Of a stretch of 40,220 nucleotides of DNA, positions 1 to 10,036 are shown piece by piece. Position 1 is the stretch's first letter, and each line of letters opens with the position of its first letter. The stretch covers positions 1 through 40,220 of the forward strand of contig CAIMWO010000095.1 of NCBI GenBank assembly GCA_903845195.1, given 5' to 3'. Both the position numbers and the translations under genes were made by a program. Below the pieces are notes generated by a model that worked only from the letters and a program-made list of their open reading frames with translations, searched no databases and was not told where the DNA came from. This stretch comes from an uncultured Phycisphaerales bacterium. Its GTDB lineage: Bacteria > Planctomycetota > Phycisphaerae > WQYP01.

Positions 1-240
1 CTTCGTGCTCGTGCTTCCTCAGACGGCAAAGGCATCCGGCAGCTGCCTAGTTCTGCCACTGACACGTCCTATTGAATGATGACATGCTCATTAATTAGGC
101 AAGTCTATGCTTTGTTTTTGCTGGCGACTAGCATAGGATACAGACGCCTAGAATTTGTGCATGAATATTTAGAGGGTTCTTTGAAACATTACAAGTGGTT
201 GCAATTGCAAAAGTTAGGGCAACTACCGGCGGCAGAGGAG
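1..240. other. Upstream region with no supported gene
   Basis: This stretch is visibly more AT-rich than the gene that follows. The activator's reading frame is open from 76, but residues encoded before 241 look unlike any known domain, so I treat this as leader or promoter DNA. I see no clear sigma70 or sigma54 promoter. Confidence 0.4.
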
Positions 241-2067
241 ATGCCTTTGAGTGCTCCTTCCTCCATGGAATCCGAGCCCCATCCTGAGAATCTGCATGAG
301 CTTTGCTCTACGGATACGTCATCTGCGCTTCCTGGATCTTCTGCGCCGGTCCCGGCTGACACCGTGTCGTCCGATTCGACCCCGCCCAATCCACAGGAAG
401 CGCACAGGCGGGAAATCATGGAACGAGCCGAACTTGAGCTCAGCATATTGAACGAAATCAGCCGTGTTCTCGGATCCACGCTTGATCTCCATGCGGTCTT
501 CGACCAGACCATGCGGGTTTTGGCCGACCGTCTGGGCATGGAACGCGGCTCGATGGTCTTGCTGGATGAACTGACCGGGAAGCTTCGTACTGAGGCGGCC
601 CTGGGATTAACTCCCGAGGAAATCTCCCGCGCCATCTATGATATGGGCGAAGGCATCACCGGCACGGTTGTCGCCACGGGAGAGTCCATCGTCGTTCCTG
701 ATATCGCCACCGATGAACGCTTCCTCAATCGCACGGGCGCCCGCCCTCTGACCCCTTCCGGCAACGGCGCAACCACCAGTTTCATCTGCGTGCCCATCAA
801 GACCGAAGGCCGCATCGTCGGCGCACTTTCGGCTGATAAAACCTTTCGTGATGGTGACGCACTCAAATCCGATCAGCGGTTACTGGAAATCATCGCCTCG
901 TTTATTGCGCAGGCCTTGAAGATCCATGCCATCGTCGCCCAGGAACGCGAAGAGTGGCAGGAGGAAAAGCGGTCGATGTCGGCCAACCTCCGTTCCAAGT
1001 ACAAATTCGACAACATCATCGGCTCGGCCCAGGCCATGCTCGAAGTCTTCGACACCATCGCCCAGGTAGCCAGTTCCCGTGCCACGTGCCTGATCCTCGG
1101 CGAAACCGGGACGGGTAAGGAACTCATCGCCAAGGCCATTCACTTCAATTCGAACCGCGCTGACAAACCGTTCATCCGCGTCAACTGTGGAGCCCTGACC
1201 GGCACGCTGCTCGAATCCGAGCTTTTCGGGCACGTCAAAGGCTCCTTTACGGGCGCCATCAAAGACAAGATGGGTCGCTTCGAAGCCGCCAATGGCGGTA
1301 CGCTTTTCCTTGATGAAGTCGGCACCATCGACACCGGCCTGCAGGTCAAACTTCTCCGCGTGCTTCAGGAACGCGAGTTCGAACGCGTCGGCGACAACCG
1401 CACCATGAAGGTGGATGTGCGAATCATTGCCGCGACCAACCTGGATCTGCAGGAGGAAGTCGGCAAGGGCCGCTTCCGCGAGGACCTGTTTTATCGTCTC
1501 AATGTCGTCACGATCTTCCTGCCGCCGCTGCGGAACCGCCGCGAGGATGTGCCGCGCCTGATCGACTTCTTCCTCGACAAATTTAATGCTGAGAATGCCA
1601 AAACTTTGCGGAAAATCTCGAAGGAAATGCTCAATGTGCTGGTGCGTTACCCGTGGCCGGGGAATGTCCGCGAACTGGAAAACGCAATGGAGCGGGCGGT
1701 GGTGCTGTCCCGTTCCGATACGTTGACCGAGGAACTTCTGCCCACCGCGATTCGAGCATTTTCGCAGCAGGGCCGGGCGAATATGGCGTCCGAAGGCATC
1801 GACGCCCTGACCCGCCGGTTGGCTGAGCAATCCATCAACGAATTTGAATTGCGTGAAGGCCAGATTTACGACATGGTCGTGCGGCAGGTGGAAAAGGCGC
1901 TGATCGAAAAAGCGCTCGACCGCTGCTCGGGGGTGAAAATCAAGGCCGCCGATTTCCTCGGCATCAACCGCAATACGCTGAACAAGAAGTTCAAAGAATT
2001 GGGCCTGGAGGCGGAGGAAATCGCCGAAGCCGCCGCGGCCGCCCAGGTTCCGCCGGCGGTCAAATAG
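241..2067 (+). CDS. Sigma54-dependent transcriptional activator (GAF - AAA+ - Fis HTH, NifA-like architecture)
   Basis: An enhancer-binding protein that would use ATP hydrolysis to open promoters held by sigma54 RNA polymerase. The N-terminal part has a Ser/Pro-rich stretch and then a GAF sensor domain (from about [15 protein letters not shown]). The central AAA+ domain shows Walker A GETGTGKE, the sigma54-contact loop as GSFTGA (usual GAFTGA, with a tolerated Ala to Ser change), Walker [11 protein letters not shown] and an arginine-finger region near [10 protein letters not shown]. The C-terminus has a Fis-type helix-turn-helix ([20 protein letters not shown]). The order GAF-AAA-Fis, with no receiver domain, is that of NifA/NorR-type one-component regulators. 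The start is uncertain: the frame is open from 76, ATG 241 directly abuts a GAGGAG, and ATG 418 sits immediately before the GAF domain. The target genes and the GAF ligand are unknown, and no nif genes are in view. Confidence 0.85.
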   Translation: MPLSAPSSMESEPHPENLHELCSTDTSSALPGSSAPVPADTVSSDSTPPNPQEAHRREIMERAELELSILNEISRVLGSTLDLHAVFDQTMRVLADRLGMERGSMVLLDELTGKLRTEAALGLTPEEISRAIYDMGEGITGTVVATGESIVVPDIATDERFLNRTGARPLTPSGNGATTSFICVPIKTEGRIVGALSADKTFRDGDALKSDQRLLEIIASFIAQALKIHAIVAQEREEWQEEKRSMSANLRSKYKFDNIIGSAQAMLEVFDTIAQVASSRATCLILGETGTGKELIAKAIHFNSNRADKPFIRVNCGALTGTLLESELFGHVKGSFTGAIKDKMGRFEAANGGTLFLDEVGTIDTGLQVKLLRVLQEREFERVGDNRTMKVDVRIIAATNLDLQEEVGKGRFREDLFYRLNVVTIFLPPLRNRREDVPRLIDFFLDKFNAENAKTLRKISKEMLNVLVRYPWPGNVRELENAMERAVVLSRSDTLTEELLPTAIRAFSQQGRANMASEGIDALTRRLAEQSINEFELREGQIYDMVVRQVEKALIEKALDRCSGVKIKAADFLGINRNTLNKKFKELGLEAEEIAEAAAAAQVPPAVK

Positions 2068-2285
2068 CCGATGGGCAGCACGGATCTCGCTTGAATGAAC
2101 TCCGAATGGCAACTGCGGGTGGGGGAAATGCGCCGGACAGGCCTGATGAACTCCAAGCCATTTTGCCGATGAATTCTGACCACTAGCAAATGCTGCGCGA
2201 GCCATTGCGTCGTTATTGACACTTTGTCCTGGACGCGGCGGAGAGAGAATCCATTTCGGACGACTGAGTTCCCAGTGAGGCCCGT

Positions 2286-3170
2286 ATGACGCTCCTCGAT
2301 ACCTCTGTCCCAGTCGCGAATTCGGTCGCCGTCTCCACGCCCGCAATTTCCTCTCATCCAACTCCCATCAAACGTGCGTTTACAGTTGCCGTGACTTCCG
2401 GCAAGGGCGGCGTCGGCAAGACCAATCTGGCGGTGGGACTGGCCACTCTGCTGGCCCAGAGCCACAACGTTGTTCTGGTTGATGCGGACATGGGACTGGC
2501 CAATGCGAACGTCTTGTGCGGCGTGGTGCCGCGGCAGAATTTGGCGCATGTGGTCGAGGGGCAGTGCTCGCTGGCAGATATTCTGACCCACACCGCGGCG
2601 CGATTCCGATTTGTGCCGGGCGCATCGGGCATTGCATCCATGGCGGCGTTGACACAGCGACAGCGTGAAGACTTGCTGGCCCAGTTGGAGACCCTGCAAT
2701 CTACTAGTGACATCGTTCTGTTCGATACCGGCGCAGGAATCGGACGCGAAGTGCTGGCGTTTACGCAGAACGTCGACCACGTATTGCTGGTGACCACGCC
2801 GGAGCCGACGGCCATGCTGGACGCGTATGCGGTGCTGAAAGTGCTGACACGTGCGAAAATTTCCGGACAGATTTCGATGGTCGTAAACCAGGCGAAGAGT
2901 CTCCACGAAGCGGAGATGGTGCATTTCAATATCATTTCGGTGGCCCAGCAGTTTCTGCAGACGCAGGTGCCGCTGCTGGGGCATGTGCTGCTGGATCCCA
3001 ATGTGCCTCTGGCAGTGCGGCAGCGAACCGGTTTTGTGCGGGCGTATCCGCGCTCTCCGGCGACCGCGAGCCTGCGCACCGTGGCGCAGGGTGTGGAGCG
3101 ATTACTCGCCGCCGCACGTCCGGAAGCCTCGCCGTCGTTCTTTCATCGCTTGTTCAGTTGGTGGGGATGA
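2286..3170 (+). CDS. MinD/ParA-family ATPase, FlhG (FleN)-like
   Basis: A 294-residue P-loop ATPase of the SIMIBI class. After an N-terminal extension of about 30 residues comes the deviant Walker A SGKGGVGKT (residues 38-46), then LVDADMGLANANVLCG (switch/Walker A' region), and LFDTGAGIGREVLAF as Walker B. The wording DADMGLANANVLCG is closer to FlhG/FleN (flagellar number control, usually DADLGLANVDVLLG) than to cell-division MinD. The C-terminus lacks a clear MinD-type amphipathic membrane-targeting helix, although it ends with aromatic residues (FFHRLFSWWG). No flagellar genes lie nearby, so its role could be flagellar placement or another polar assembly. It follows the sigma54 activator on the same strand after about 220 bp. 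Confidence 0.8.
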   Translation: MTLLDTSVPVANSVAVSTPAISSHPTPIKRAFTVAVTSGKGGVGKTNLAVGLATLLAQSHNVVLVDADMGLANANVLCGVVPRQNLAHVVEGQCSLADILTHTAARFRFVPGASGIASMAALTQRQREDLLAQLETLQSTSDIVLFDTGAGIGREVLAFTQNVDHVLLVTTPEPTAMLDAYAVLKVLTRAKISGQISMVVNQAKSLHEAEMVHFNIISVAQQFLQTQVPLLGHVLLDPNVPLAVRQRTGFVRAYPRSPATASLRTVAQGVERLLAAARPEASPSFFHRLFSWWG

Positions 3171-3203
3171 CGGGCGCGGGACCTCCAATAATAGAAAACC
3201 TGA

Positions 3204-5588
3204 TTACGATGAGCGATCGCGGATTTGCCAACGCCGCATTCCGGTAGTGGTTTGCTTGCGGATTCCGGGCAGGTCGATGCTCGCGGTAATGCCTTTGGGG
3301 AGGGACAAGCCGACATCGATGCCGCCGGTCGTGGTGCGCTGCCAAGACGCGTGGATCAGGCCGTGGGGCGTGGGGATCGTCGCCGCGGCATGATCTACGC
3401 TCGGAAAATCGAGCACCGGCGCGAAGCGCACCGTTTCCCAGGCGGTTCCGGTTTGCGTGACGCCCGCCAGTGTCCGCGTGAAATGGTAGATGGGGTGGGC
3501 TGACCATGCGTGGGTATTCGTCGATGCGCGGCCATTCTTGCCCCAGCTTTCGGCGGTGCCGCCCCAGGCAATCATTGGGGCCCAGTGTTCGCGGATGTGC
3601 GCGGCAACTTCGCGGCCGTGACCGGCGGATTCGAGTACGTCGTATACGTAGGTGATCCAATAGCTGGAGGGTTGTCCGCCGGGCACTTTTTCCCCGCGGA
3701 TGTACGGCAGGAGTACGGAGTCCAGCATGTGCTGATGCGTTGCCGGCAGGAGGTTGCAGACGATAGCGAGCGTCTGGTTGTGGACGGAATGGATGTTAAC
3801 CGGTTTGCCGGCGGGGGTGATGCCGTCGCGGAAGAGGCGGGCTTTGGAATCATAAAGATGTTTGACGATCAGCTTTTTCTGTACCCTCGCCAGCGCAGCG
3901 AGTCGCGTTTTCACGGCGGGCATGTGCGCGGCATCGGCGAGTTCGGTCATGCAGTTCAGCGCGTGAAGGTACCAGAGGTTGAGAAGGGTGGGGGTGCCAT
4001 CCTTTTGGATATCGGTCCAGTCGAGGAAGAGCCAGTAACGCGGGTCGAAGCGTAGGAGTCCGTTCTTGCCGCGGCCTTCGCCGGTGAAGTACCCGAGCAG
4101 CCGTTCGATCCGCGGCCATTGCTCGGCGAAGAGGGAGGCATCGCCGGTCTGGTGGAAATAATCCCAGATGGTGATGGTCCAGATGAGAGAGAAATCCGGA
4201 AGGATGCAGTAGTGGGCGATAGTGGGTGCGTGGCCGTAGGTGAGGCCGTTGGGTACTTCCTGGCGAGCGATGGAGCGGATGCCACGGACGAGCAGGCGCG
4301 TATCGCCGCTGATGTGGAAGGTGTTCTGGGCCTGAACGCGGGCGTCACCCCACCACTGGGCCTGTTCGCGCCAGGACGTATCGACGTAGGAATCAAGCAT
4401 GCAGACGCGCTGCGTGCGGACGGAAATGCGGTAGATGTCATTGATGACCGGATCGCTGGAGCGAAATTCGCCTCGGATCTGCAGCGGATAGAACGTTTCG
4501 CGGAGGGCGATCTTGAGTTTGATGGGCTTGGGGTTTTCGCGCGCGATGATGACGACATGCCGGTGACCGAGCATCTGGAAGAATTCATGCTGGGTGCGGC
4601 CGGGGCGGAGGGTCAGTCGGGCCGTCAGGGCGGCATGGCAATCGTCTTCCGGGGGACCGAGATAAGGTTTGAGGCCATCGTTCAGCGCCTCGGTGTGGAA
4701 GAAGTCGAGAACTTCGCCGCCCGCAGCGCCTTGTGCGTCAACGATCAGTGCGCCGATGGTGGGCTCGCCCATGTCGAGCGTGATGGCGGTGAGTTTGCCT
4801 TTGGCGGTGGGGGGGATGACGAGCTCGAAAAAATCTTTGCCGCGGCGTCCGGCGGTGTAGGCACGCCACTTGAGCTTTTCAAATTCGGGCCAGAAACCGA
4901 AGGTCAAGTTTTCGAAGGTGCGGTAGTCGGAAACGCAGGTGCCGGTGGCGATGGAGCTGGTCTTGGCGTAGGGTCGCGGCGTGCTGGTCAGGTGCGGGAT
5001 GCCGCGGGACTCCATGTCGTGCCAAGGCATGATGCCGAGGGGGAAAACTTGCCCGGGCTTCTTCCAGCCGTCGGCTGCACGCACGGGTGTGGCGCTGGTG
5101 ATCCAGCGTTGGTCTTCGAGGCGGGCGTCGACATTTTCCTGGAAGTTGAGTTGCAGGCTCAGGCGGCCGGTATGGGGATGGTGACCGGGCGCGATGCGGC
5201 AAAGCCACGAGGCATCCGTCTTGATTTCGGTCTTGCCCCAAGTGGCGCGACAGATCAGGCTGGCGCCACGTTCGTGGATGTACTGAAACGTGCTGATGCC
5301 GGCGTTATAGCACCGGACGCTCATCCAGTTGTTGCCGCGACGAAGCCACGGGGCGAGATCGATTTCGTCATAGGGCCAGCTCTTCTGATAGCCGCGGGCC
5401 GGGCCGCGACACACATATTGGCCGTTGACGTAGAGCGCATAGCACTGGTCGGCGGTGATGAAGAATGGGGCACGTTTGGGTACGCCGGCGAGCCGAAAAT
5501 CTTTGCGGAATTGAACATGCTGATTGCTGGTGAAATCCTGCCGAATCGGCCAGATCCATTCTGCGCCGGCGAAGTTTTGCATGGACAT
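3204..5588 (-). CDS. Alpha-L-rhamnosidase, glycoside hydrolase family 78
   Basis: Predicted to release terminal alpha-L-rhamnose from polysaccharides or glycosides by inverting hydrolysis. The 794-residue protein shows the family layout: N-terminal beta-sandwich domains (AEWIWP start, LYVNGQYVCRGPARGY), a middle beta-domain, then the (alpha/alpha)6 barrel. The catalytic region is visible at about residues 403-416, DTSWREQAQWWGDAR, matching the GH78 D-x-x-W-R-E...W-x-G-D signature that carries the general acid. I chose ATG 5588 because AGGA lies about seven bases upstream. The open frame continues to 5684 but gives an unconvincing N-terminus. No signal peptide is visible, so it may act on imported oligosaccharides in the cytoplasm. 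It is divergent from the marR operon and convergent with the MinD-like gene. Confidence 0.85.
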   Translation of the reverse strand: MSMQNFAGAEWIWPIRQDFTSNQHVQFRKDFRLAGVPKRAPFFITADQCYALYVNGQYVCRGPARGYQKSWPYDEIDLAPWLRRGNNWMSVRCYNAGISTFQYIHERGASLICRATWGKTEIKTDASWLCRIAPGHHPHTGRLSLQLNFQENVDARLEDQRWITSATPVRAADGWKKPGQVFPLGIMPWHDMESRGIPHLTSTPRPYAKTSSIATGTCVSDYRTFENLTFGFWPEFEKLKWRAYTAGRRGKDFFELVIPPTAKGKLTAITLDMGEPTIGALIVDAQGAAGGEVLDFFHTEALNDGLKPYLGPPEDDCHAALTARLTLRPGRTQHEFFQMLGHRHVVIIARENPKPIKLKIALRETFYPLQIRGEFRSSDPVINDIYRISVRTQRVCMLDSYVDTSWREQAQWWGDARVQAQNTFHISGDTRLLVRGIRSIARQEVPNGLTYGHAPTIAHYCILPDFSLIWTITIWDYFHQTGDASLFAEQWPRIERLLGYFTGEGRGKNGLLRFDPRYWLFLDWTDIQKDGTPTLLNLWYLHALNCMTELADAAHMPAVKTRLAALARVQKKLIVKHLYDSKARLFRDGITPAGKPVNIHSVHNQTLAIVCNLLPATHQHMLDSVLLPYIRGEKVPGGQPSSYWITYVYDVLESAGHGREVAAHIREHWAPMIAWGGTAESWGKNGRASTNTHAWSAHPIYHFTRTLAGVTQTGTAWETVRFAPVLDFPSVDHAAATIPTPHGLIHASWQRTTTGGIDVGLSLPKGITASIDLPGIRKQTTTGMRRWQIRDRSS

Positions 5589-5772
5589 GAGGTCATCCTG
5601 TAACGAACTGCTGAACATCAAGTTTCCGGCGATCAATACCGAAGGCAAGCGGGGAAGCGTACAACACAAGTGATTGCGTTTCAATTTAAGCCGGGCGCAG
5701 GTCTGATTGCACTTGGCCGAATTGGAGATTGAATTGCGGACAATTCCGATGAATCACGCGGAGTGGGTGGAA

Positions 5773-5794
5773 ATTAGTTAGGATACTAACTAAT
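5773..5794. promoter_or_regulatory. Palindromic operator in front of marR
   Basis: A perfect inverted repeat with 8-bp arms ATTAGTTA and TAACTAAT separated by GGATAC. It ends about 20 bp before the marR start, in the 226-bp divergent region shared with the rhamnosidase gene. MarR dimers typically bind such AT-rich palindromes and repress their own operon. A GATACT that could serve as a -10 box lies inside the palindrome, which would make repression by steric block natural. Binding by this particular MarR is inferred. Confidence 0.65.
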
Positions 5795-5814
5795 ATGTCT
5801 GTGAAGGAGTGTTC

Positions 5815-6381
5815 ATGGCGACGGCGGGGAGCAAAGCTTCGCAGAAGGAAGGAATGCAGACGACTGATCAGGCATTTCGGTCCCTGGTACGTGCCAGCCT
5901 GCTGGTGCGGCGGATCATGCAGCCGTACTTCGCGAGGTTTGGGCTGAGCGGTTCGCAGTGGGGCGTGTTGCGGTCGCTGCATCGAGCCGAACTGGAAGGG
6001 ATGCGCGGGGTACGATTAACGGACCTGGGCAATCGCCTGCTCGTGCGGCCCCCGAGCGTGACGGCGATCGTGGAACGGCTATGCCGAACCGGATTGATCC
6101 GGCGCGAGGTGGCCCCGACCGATTTGCGTGCAAAGCTGGTGACGTTGACGCCTGCGGGCCGGAAACTTGTAAAACGCGTATTGAGGGGTCATAGCGCGCA
6201 TATCGCGGCCGTTATGGATATTTTGCCGCCGGATGAGCAGAAATCCCTGCTGCGAATTTTGACGCGGCTGAGTGATCATTTGACCGAACTCGTGGAACGA
6301 GGCGGACAAGATGGGGGCGACGGTGGAATCGAAGATACGGATACGACGGAACTGAACGAAGCGATGCGGAGTGTGAAATGA
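5815..6381 (+). CDS. MarR-family transcriptional repressor of the efflux operon
   Basis: A 188-residue winged-helix regulator. The N-terminal helix (FRSLVRASLLVRRIMQPYFARFGLSGSQWGVLRSLH), the recognition region RLTDLGNRLLVRPPSVTAIVERL and the wing (GLIRREVAPTDLRAKLV) match the MarR fold, and the C-terminal helices (LLRILTRLSDHLTELVE) would complete the dimer interface. ATG 5815 is preferred because AAGGAG lies six bases upstream; an in-frame GTG at 5809 falls inside that ribosome site. Its stop overlaps the next gene's start (ATGA), so it is the first gene of the efflux operon. A perfect palindrome just upstream suggests autorepression, presumably relieved by an exported substrate. Confidence 0.85.
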   Translation: MATAGSKASQKEGMQTTDQAFRSLVRASLLVRRIMQPYFARFGLSGSQWGVLRSLHRAELEGMRGVRLTDLGNRLLVRPPSVTAIVERLCRTGLIRREVAPTDLRAKLVTLTPAGRKLVKRVLRGHSAHIAAVMDILPPDEQKSLLRILTRLSDHLTELVERGGQDGGDGGIEDTDTTELNEAMRSVK

Positions 6382-7820
6382 AGCGTTTTTTATTCGGGTT
6401 ATTGGTGTTGTTGATCATCCTGGGAGTTGGTGCGGGTGGAGTTTACTGGCTACGATCGCGAGCCAAAACCCAGCAGACGGAATTTCGAACTGCTGCAGTG
6501 AAGCGCGGCGACCTGGTCGTGACGATCAGCGCCACCGGTACCGTCGAACCTGAAGAGGTGATTGATGTCGGGGCGCAGGTGGCCGGACTGATCAACTACT
6601 TCGGCAAGGATAAGAACGGAACGCCCGTCGACTACGGATCGGATGTCGAAGAGGGAATGGTGCTGGCGAAGATTGACGACGTCTTGTACCAGGCAGATGT
6701 CAATCAGGCCCAGGCGTCGGTCGATCTGGCTAAGTCCGGAATAATCCGCGCCCAGGCCGACCTGGGGCAGATGAAGGCGAAGCTGGAGCAGTCCCAGGGC
6801 GACTGGGAGCGGGCGCAGAAACTCGGACCCTCCGACGCCTTGGCGGAGACGACCTACGACGCCTACAAGGCCACTTACGAGATCGCCAAGGCTAACGTGG
6901 CGGTGGGGGAGGCCACCATTCTTCAGATGAAGGACACCGTGAACCAGGCCCAGGCGCAATTGATGCGGGTACAAAGGAACCTCGGCTATTGCACGATCAC
7001 CTCGCCGGTGAAGGGCGTCATCATCGATCGCCGCGTGAACATGGGCCAGACCGTGGTCTCAAGTCTCAACGCGCCCAGCCTGTTTCTGATCGCCAAGGAT
7101 CTCAAGCGGATGCAGGTGTGGGTGGCAGTGAACGAAGCGGACATCGGCAATATTCACGCCGGCCAGCCGGTGACGTTTACGGCCGATGCGTTTCCGGGAC
7201 AGACTTTCACGGGTGAAGTCGGCAAGGTACGTCTGAACGCGACGATGACGCAAAACGTCGTGACCTACACGGTCGAAGTCGTGACGGACAACTCCAGCGG
7301 GCGGCTTCTGCCCTATTTGACGGCCAACGCGCAGTTCGAAGTGTCGCGGCACAAAGATGTGCTGCAGGTGCCCAATGCGGCCCTGCGCTGGATGCCGCGG
7401 ACGGAACAGATCGCGCCCGATTTCCGGCAGGGGCCGCAGAAGGACGCGACGAGCCAGTCGGCCCAGGAACCGGCTGCAGAAACGCAGGCCACGACCGAAG
7501 AAGCTCCGGCAGCGACTGAAGAGTCGACGGCCAGGGGCCATGGCATCGTGTGGGTGCAGGATGGCCAGTACGTCAAACCGATCCGCGTGCGCACGGGCTC
7601 GACGGACAACTCGATGACGGAAGTCAGCGGCCGCAACCTGAAGGAAGGCATGCTGGTGGTGACCGGCGAGAGAAAAGCGGGAACGGATGAGGCCGCGGTG
7701 ACCAATCCCTTTACTCCGCAGTTCGGACAGGCGATGCGGCAGCGTTCCAACACCAAGCCGCAGGCAGAACAGGGCGGCCAGAGCACGCAGGGCAGCCAGG
7801 GCACGCGGAAGCCGCAGTAG
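6378..7820 (+). CDS. MacA-like periplasmic adaptor (membrane fusion protein) of an ABC efflux pump
   Basis: A 480-residue adaptor that should bridge the inner-membrane MacB-type transporter and the outer-membrane channel. One N-terminal membrane segment (FLFGLLVLLIILGVGAGGVYWL) anchors it. Then come a split biotinyl-lipoyl domain (VVTISATGTVEPEEVIDVGAQ and TITSPVKGVIIDRRVNMGQ), a long alpha-hairpin between them (about residues 105-200) and a beta-barrel domain (MQVWVAVNEADIGNIHAGQ). The membrane-proximal part has an unusual Ala/Glu/Thr-rich insert (about residues 355-390), and the protein ends in a Gln/Ser-rich tail. It overlaps marR by four bases and lies 36 bp before the ATPase gene. Substrate not predictable. 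Confidence 0.88.
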   Translation: MKRFLFGLLVLLIILGVGAGGVYWLRSRAKTQQTEFRTAAVKRGDLVVTISATGTVEPEEVIDVGAQVAGLINYFGKDKNGTPVDYGSDVEEGMVLAKIDDVLYQADVNQAQASVDLAKSGIIRAQADLGQMKAKLEQSQGDWERAQKLGPSDALAETTYDAYKATYEIAKANVAVGEATILQMKDTVNQAQAQLMRVQRNLGYCTITSPVKGVIIDRRVNMGQTVVSSLNAPSLFLIAKDLKRMQVWVAVNEADIGNIHAGQPVTFTADAFPGQTFTGEVGKVRLNATMTQNVVTYTVEVVTDNSSGRLLPYLTANAQFEVSRHKDVLQVPNAALRWMPRTEQIAPDFRQGPQKDATSQSAQEPAAETQATTEEAPAATEESTARGHGIVWVQDGQYVKPIRVRTGSTDNSMTEVSGRNLKEGMLVVTGERKAGTDEAAVTNPFTPQFGQAMRQRSNTKPQAEQGGQSTQGSQGTRKPQ

Positions 7821-7856
7821 TCAGCGTATAGAACAAGCTGTAATGAAGGTGATCGT

Positions 7857-8579
7857 GTGAGTTTGATTGAGTTGAAAAACCTCTACAAGACGTACCATCT
7901 CGGAGAGGTGGACGTGCCGGTGCTCAAGGGAATATCCCTGAATATCGGCTGCGGCGAAATGGTCGCGTTGATGGGCGTCTCGGGCTCGGGCAAGAGCACG
8001 CTGATGAACATTCTGGGTTGCCTCGACCGGCCCACCTCGGGCGAATACTGGCTGGAAGGCGAAGAAGTGGGCCGGCTCTCCTCCAACTTTCGCGCGACGG
8101 TTCGGAACCAGAAGATCGGATTTGTCTTTCAGAATTTCAATCTGTTGCCGCGCACCACGGCACTTGAAAACGTGATGATGCCGCTGACCTATACCGCGCA
8201 GCACATGACGGAGCGGCAAACGCGCCGCCGCGCCACAGAAATGCTGGAGCGCGTGGGCCTGGCGGAACGAATGCACCACCATCCGTCGCAGCTTTCCGGT
8301 GGGCAGCAGCAGCGGGTGGCGATTGCCCGCGCGCTGATCAATCAACCGCCGCTGCTGTTCGCCGATGAGCCGACGGGCAACCTCGATTCGCGAACCAGCG
8401 AGGAAATATTGCACATGTTCCAGAAGCTCAATGAGGAACAGAAGATCACGATCATCCTGGTAACGCACGATCCGGAAGTCGCCCATCATGCCAAGCGGAT
8501 GATTCGTATTCGGGATGGTCTGATCGTCGATGACGGCGCAGCTGAAAGTGCGACGGCGGAAGGGCAGGGCGTGGCATGA
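7857..8579 (+). CDS. MacB/LolD-type ABC transporter ATP-binding protein
   Basis: A 240-residue nucleotide-binding subunit. Visible motifs: Walker [11 protein letters not shown]-loop region [17 protein letters not shown] signature [15 protein letters not shown], Walker [14 protein letters not shown] and the switch histidine in ILVTHD. The [21 protein letters not shown] opening is typical of the MacB/LolD subfamily. The start is a GTG at 7857. The gene overlaps the permease gene by four bases (ATGA), so ATPase and permease are separate polypeptides here, unlike E. coli MacB where they are fused. Confidence 0.92.
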   Translation: MSLIELKNLYKTYHLGEVDVPVLKGISLNIGCGEMVALMGVSGSGKSTLMNILGCLDRPTSGEYWLEGEEVGRLSSNFRATVRNQKIGFVFQNFNLLPRTTALENVMMPLTYTAQHMTERQTRRRATEMLERVGLAERMHHHPSQLSGGQQQRVAIARALINQPPLLFADEPTGNLDSRTSEEILHMFQKLNEEQKITIILVTHDPEVAHHAKRMIRIRDGLIVDDGAAESATAEGQGVA

Positions 8580-9952
8580 TGAAACTGCTTCGCATATTAC
8601 TGATCGCGCTACGGGCACTGAAACGCAATCCGATGCGCGCCGGCCTGACAACCCTCGGCATCGTGATCGGTGTGGCCGCGGTGATCGCCATGATGGAAAT
8701 CGGCACCGGCGTTTCCCAGGAGATCCAGCGCACGATTACCGACATGGGCGCCAACGCCTTGATGATCCTGCCGGGCACCGCGGCAACCGGTGGTGTGAGT
8801 TTCGGGGCAGGCTCCTCGGTGACCCTGACACCCCAGGATTGCGACGCAATCCTGAGGGAATGCCCCGCGGTGCGCTGGGCTGCGCCAGTGGTCAGAGCGC
8901 GCGCCCAACTGGTTTACGGCAACAAGAACTACGTGCCATGGCAGATCAACGGCACCACGCCGGATTATCTGCAGGCGCAGAACTGGGCGGATCTCGCCGA
9001 GGGAGAGCCGTTCACCGATAAGGATGTGCGGAATGCGAGCAAGGTGTGTCTGATCGGTCAAACGATTGTGCGGGAGCTTTTCGAAGGCGAATCGCCCATC
9101 GGAAAAGAATTGCGGATTCACAATGTGGCCTTCAAGGTAGTCGGAGTGCTCCCCCGGAAGGGCGCCAACATGATGGGCTTCGATCAAGATGACCTCGTCC
9201 TGGCGCCGTGGACAACCATCAAGTACCGCGTGACCGGCTCGCCCCTGGCCAGTGCCAATCAAAGCAGTGCCGCTTCTGGCACGAGCAATACCGTCAACAC
9301 GCTCAACCAGCTCTACCCGCTCTCCCAGTTGCAGCTCTATCCCGTGCAGTCGGCAGTACAACAGGCCGACACGCCTTTGCCGGTACGCTTTACCAATGTC
9401 GATCAGGTCGTGGTTTCGGCGCAATCCGCGGATCAGATCCAGGCTGCCATCCGGCAGGTCTCTGACTTACTGCGCGAACGGCATCATCTGCGCGGGGATA
9501 CTTCGGACGATTTCAGCGTGCGCGACATGACGCAGATGGTGGCTGTGCTTTCATCCACCGCCACCCTGATGACCAAGCTTCTGCTGTTCGTGGCGTTGAT
9601 TTCGCTCATCGTCGGCGGCGTAGGCATCATGAACATCATGCTCGTCTCGGTCACGGAGCGCACACGGGAGATCGGCCTGCGGATGGCCGTCGGCGCGAGG
9701 GCGAGGGATATTCTCCGGCAGTTCCTGGTAGAGGCTGTCGTGCTGTGTCTGAGCGGCGGGATCATGGGCATCGCCATCGGGCGGGGATGCTCCATGTTGA
9801 TTCGCCAGTTTCTGCATTGGCCGGTGGAAGCATCGTGGTTGGCCATCATGGCAGCAGTGGCGGTCTCGGCGTCGGTAGGCATCGTTTTTGGCTTCTATCC
9901 GGCGTGGAAGGCGGCGCGACTCGATCCGATCGAAGCCTTGCGATACGAATAA
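8576..9952 (+). CDS. MacB-like ABC transporter permease (FtsX-type)
   Basis: A 458-residue permease with the MacB topology: one N-terminal membrane helix (MRAGLTTLGIVIGVAAVIAM), a large periplasmic MacB core domain (about residues 45-320), then three C-terminal helices of the FtsX domain (LLLFVALISLIVGGVGIMNI, LVEAVVLCLSGGIMGIAIG, AIMAAVAVSASVGIVFGFY). MLVSVTERTREIGLRMAVGA is the conserved cytosolic coupling stretch. Together with the preceding ATPase and adaptor it should form a mechanotransmission-type efflux pump. A Ser/Asn-rich insert sits near residues 220-240. Confidence 0.9.
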   Translation: MMKLLRILLIALRALKRNPMRAGLTTLGIVIGVAAVIAMMEIGTGVSQEIQRTITDMGANALMILPGTAATGGVSFGAGSSVTLTPQDCDAILRECPAVRWAAPVVRARAQLVYGNKNYVPWQINGTTPDYLQAQNWADLAEGEPFTDKDVRNASKVCLIGQTIVRELFEGESPIGKELRIHNVAFKVVGVLPRKGANMMGFDQDDLVLAPWTTIKYRVTGSPLASANQSSAASGTSNTVNTLNQLYPLSQLQLYPVQSAVQQADTPLPVRFTNVDQVVVSAQSADQIQAAIRQVSDLLRERHHLRGDTSDDFSVRDMTQMVAVLSSTATLMTKLLLFVALISLIVGGVGIMNIMLVSVTERTREIGLRMAVGARARDILRQFLVEAVVLCLSGGIMGIAIGRGCSMLIRQFLHWPVEASWLAIMAAVAVSASVGIVFGFYPAWKAARLDPIEALRYE

Positions 9953-10036
9953 AGTTGGTCGCTGCCAGGCATAGAATTCGAGAAGACGACAACACCCGGG
10001 CACCCTATTGTGGAATTGCGACAAAGGACAAGTTTC

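Noticed and set aside
880..2361. A 493-codon open frame on the minus strand across the sigma54 activator
   Set aside because: It is antisense to clear GAF/AAA+ coding sequence, has no domain and reflects high-GC codon bias.
4119..5603. A 494-codon plus-strand open frame opposite the rhamnosidase
   Set aside because: Gly/Val/Asp-rich composition typical of an antisense frame; the minus-strand GH78 protein carries the family motifs.
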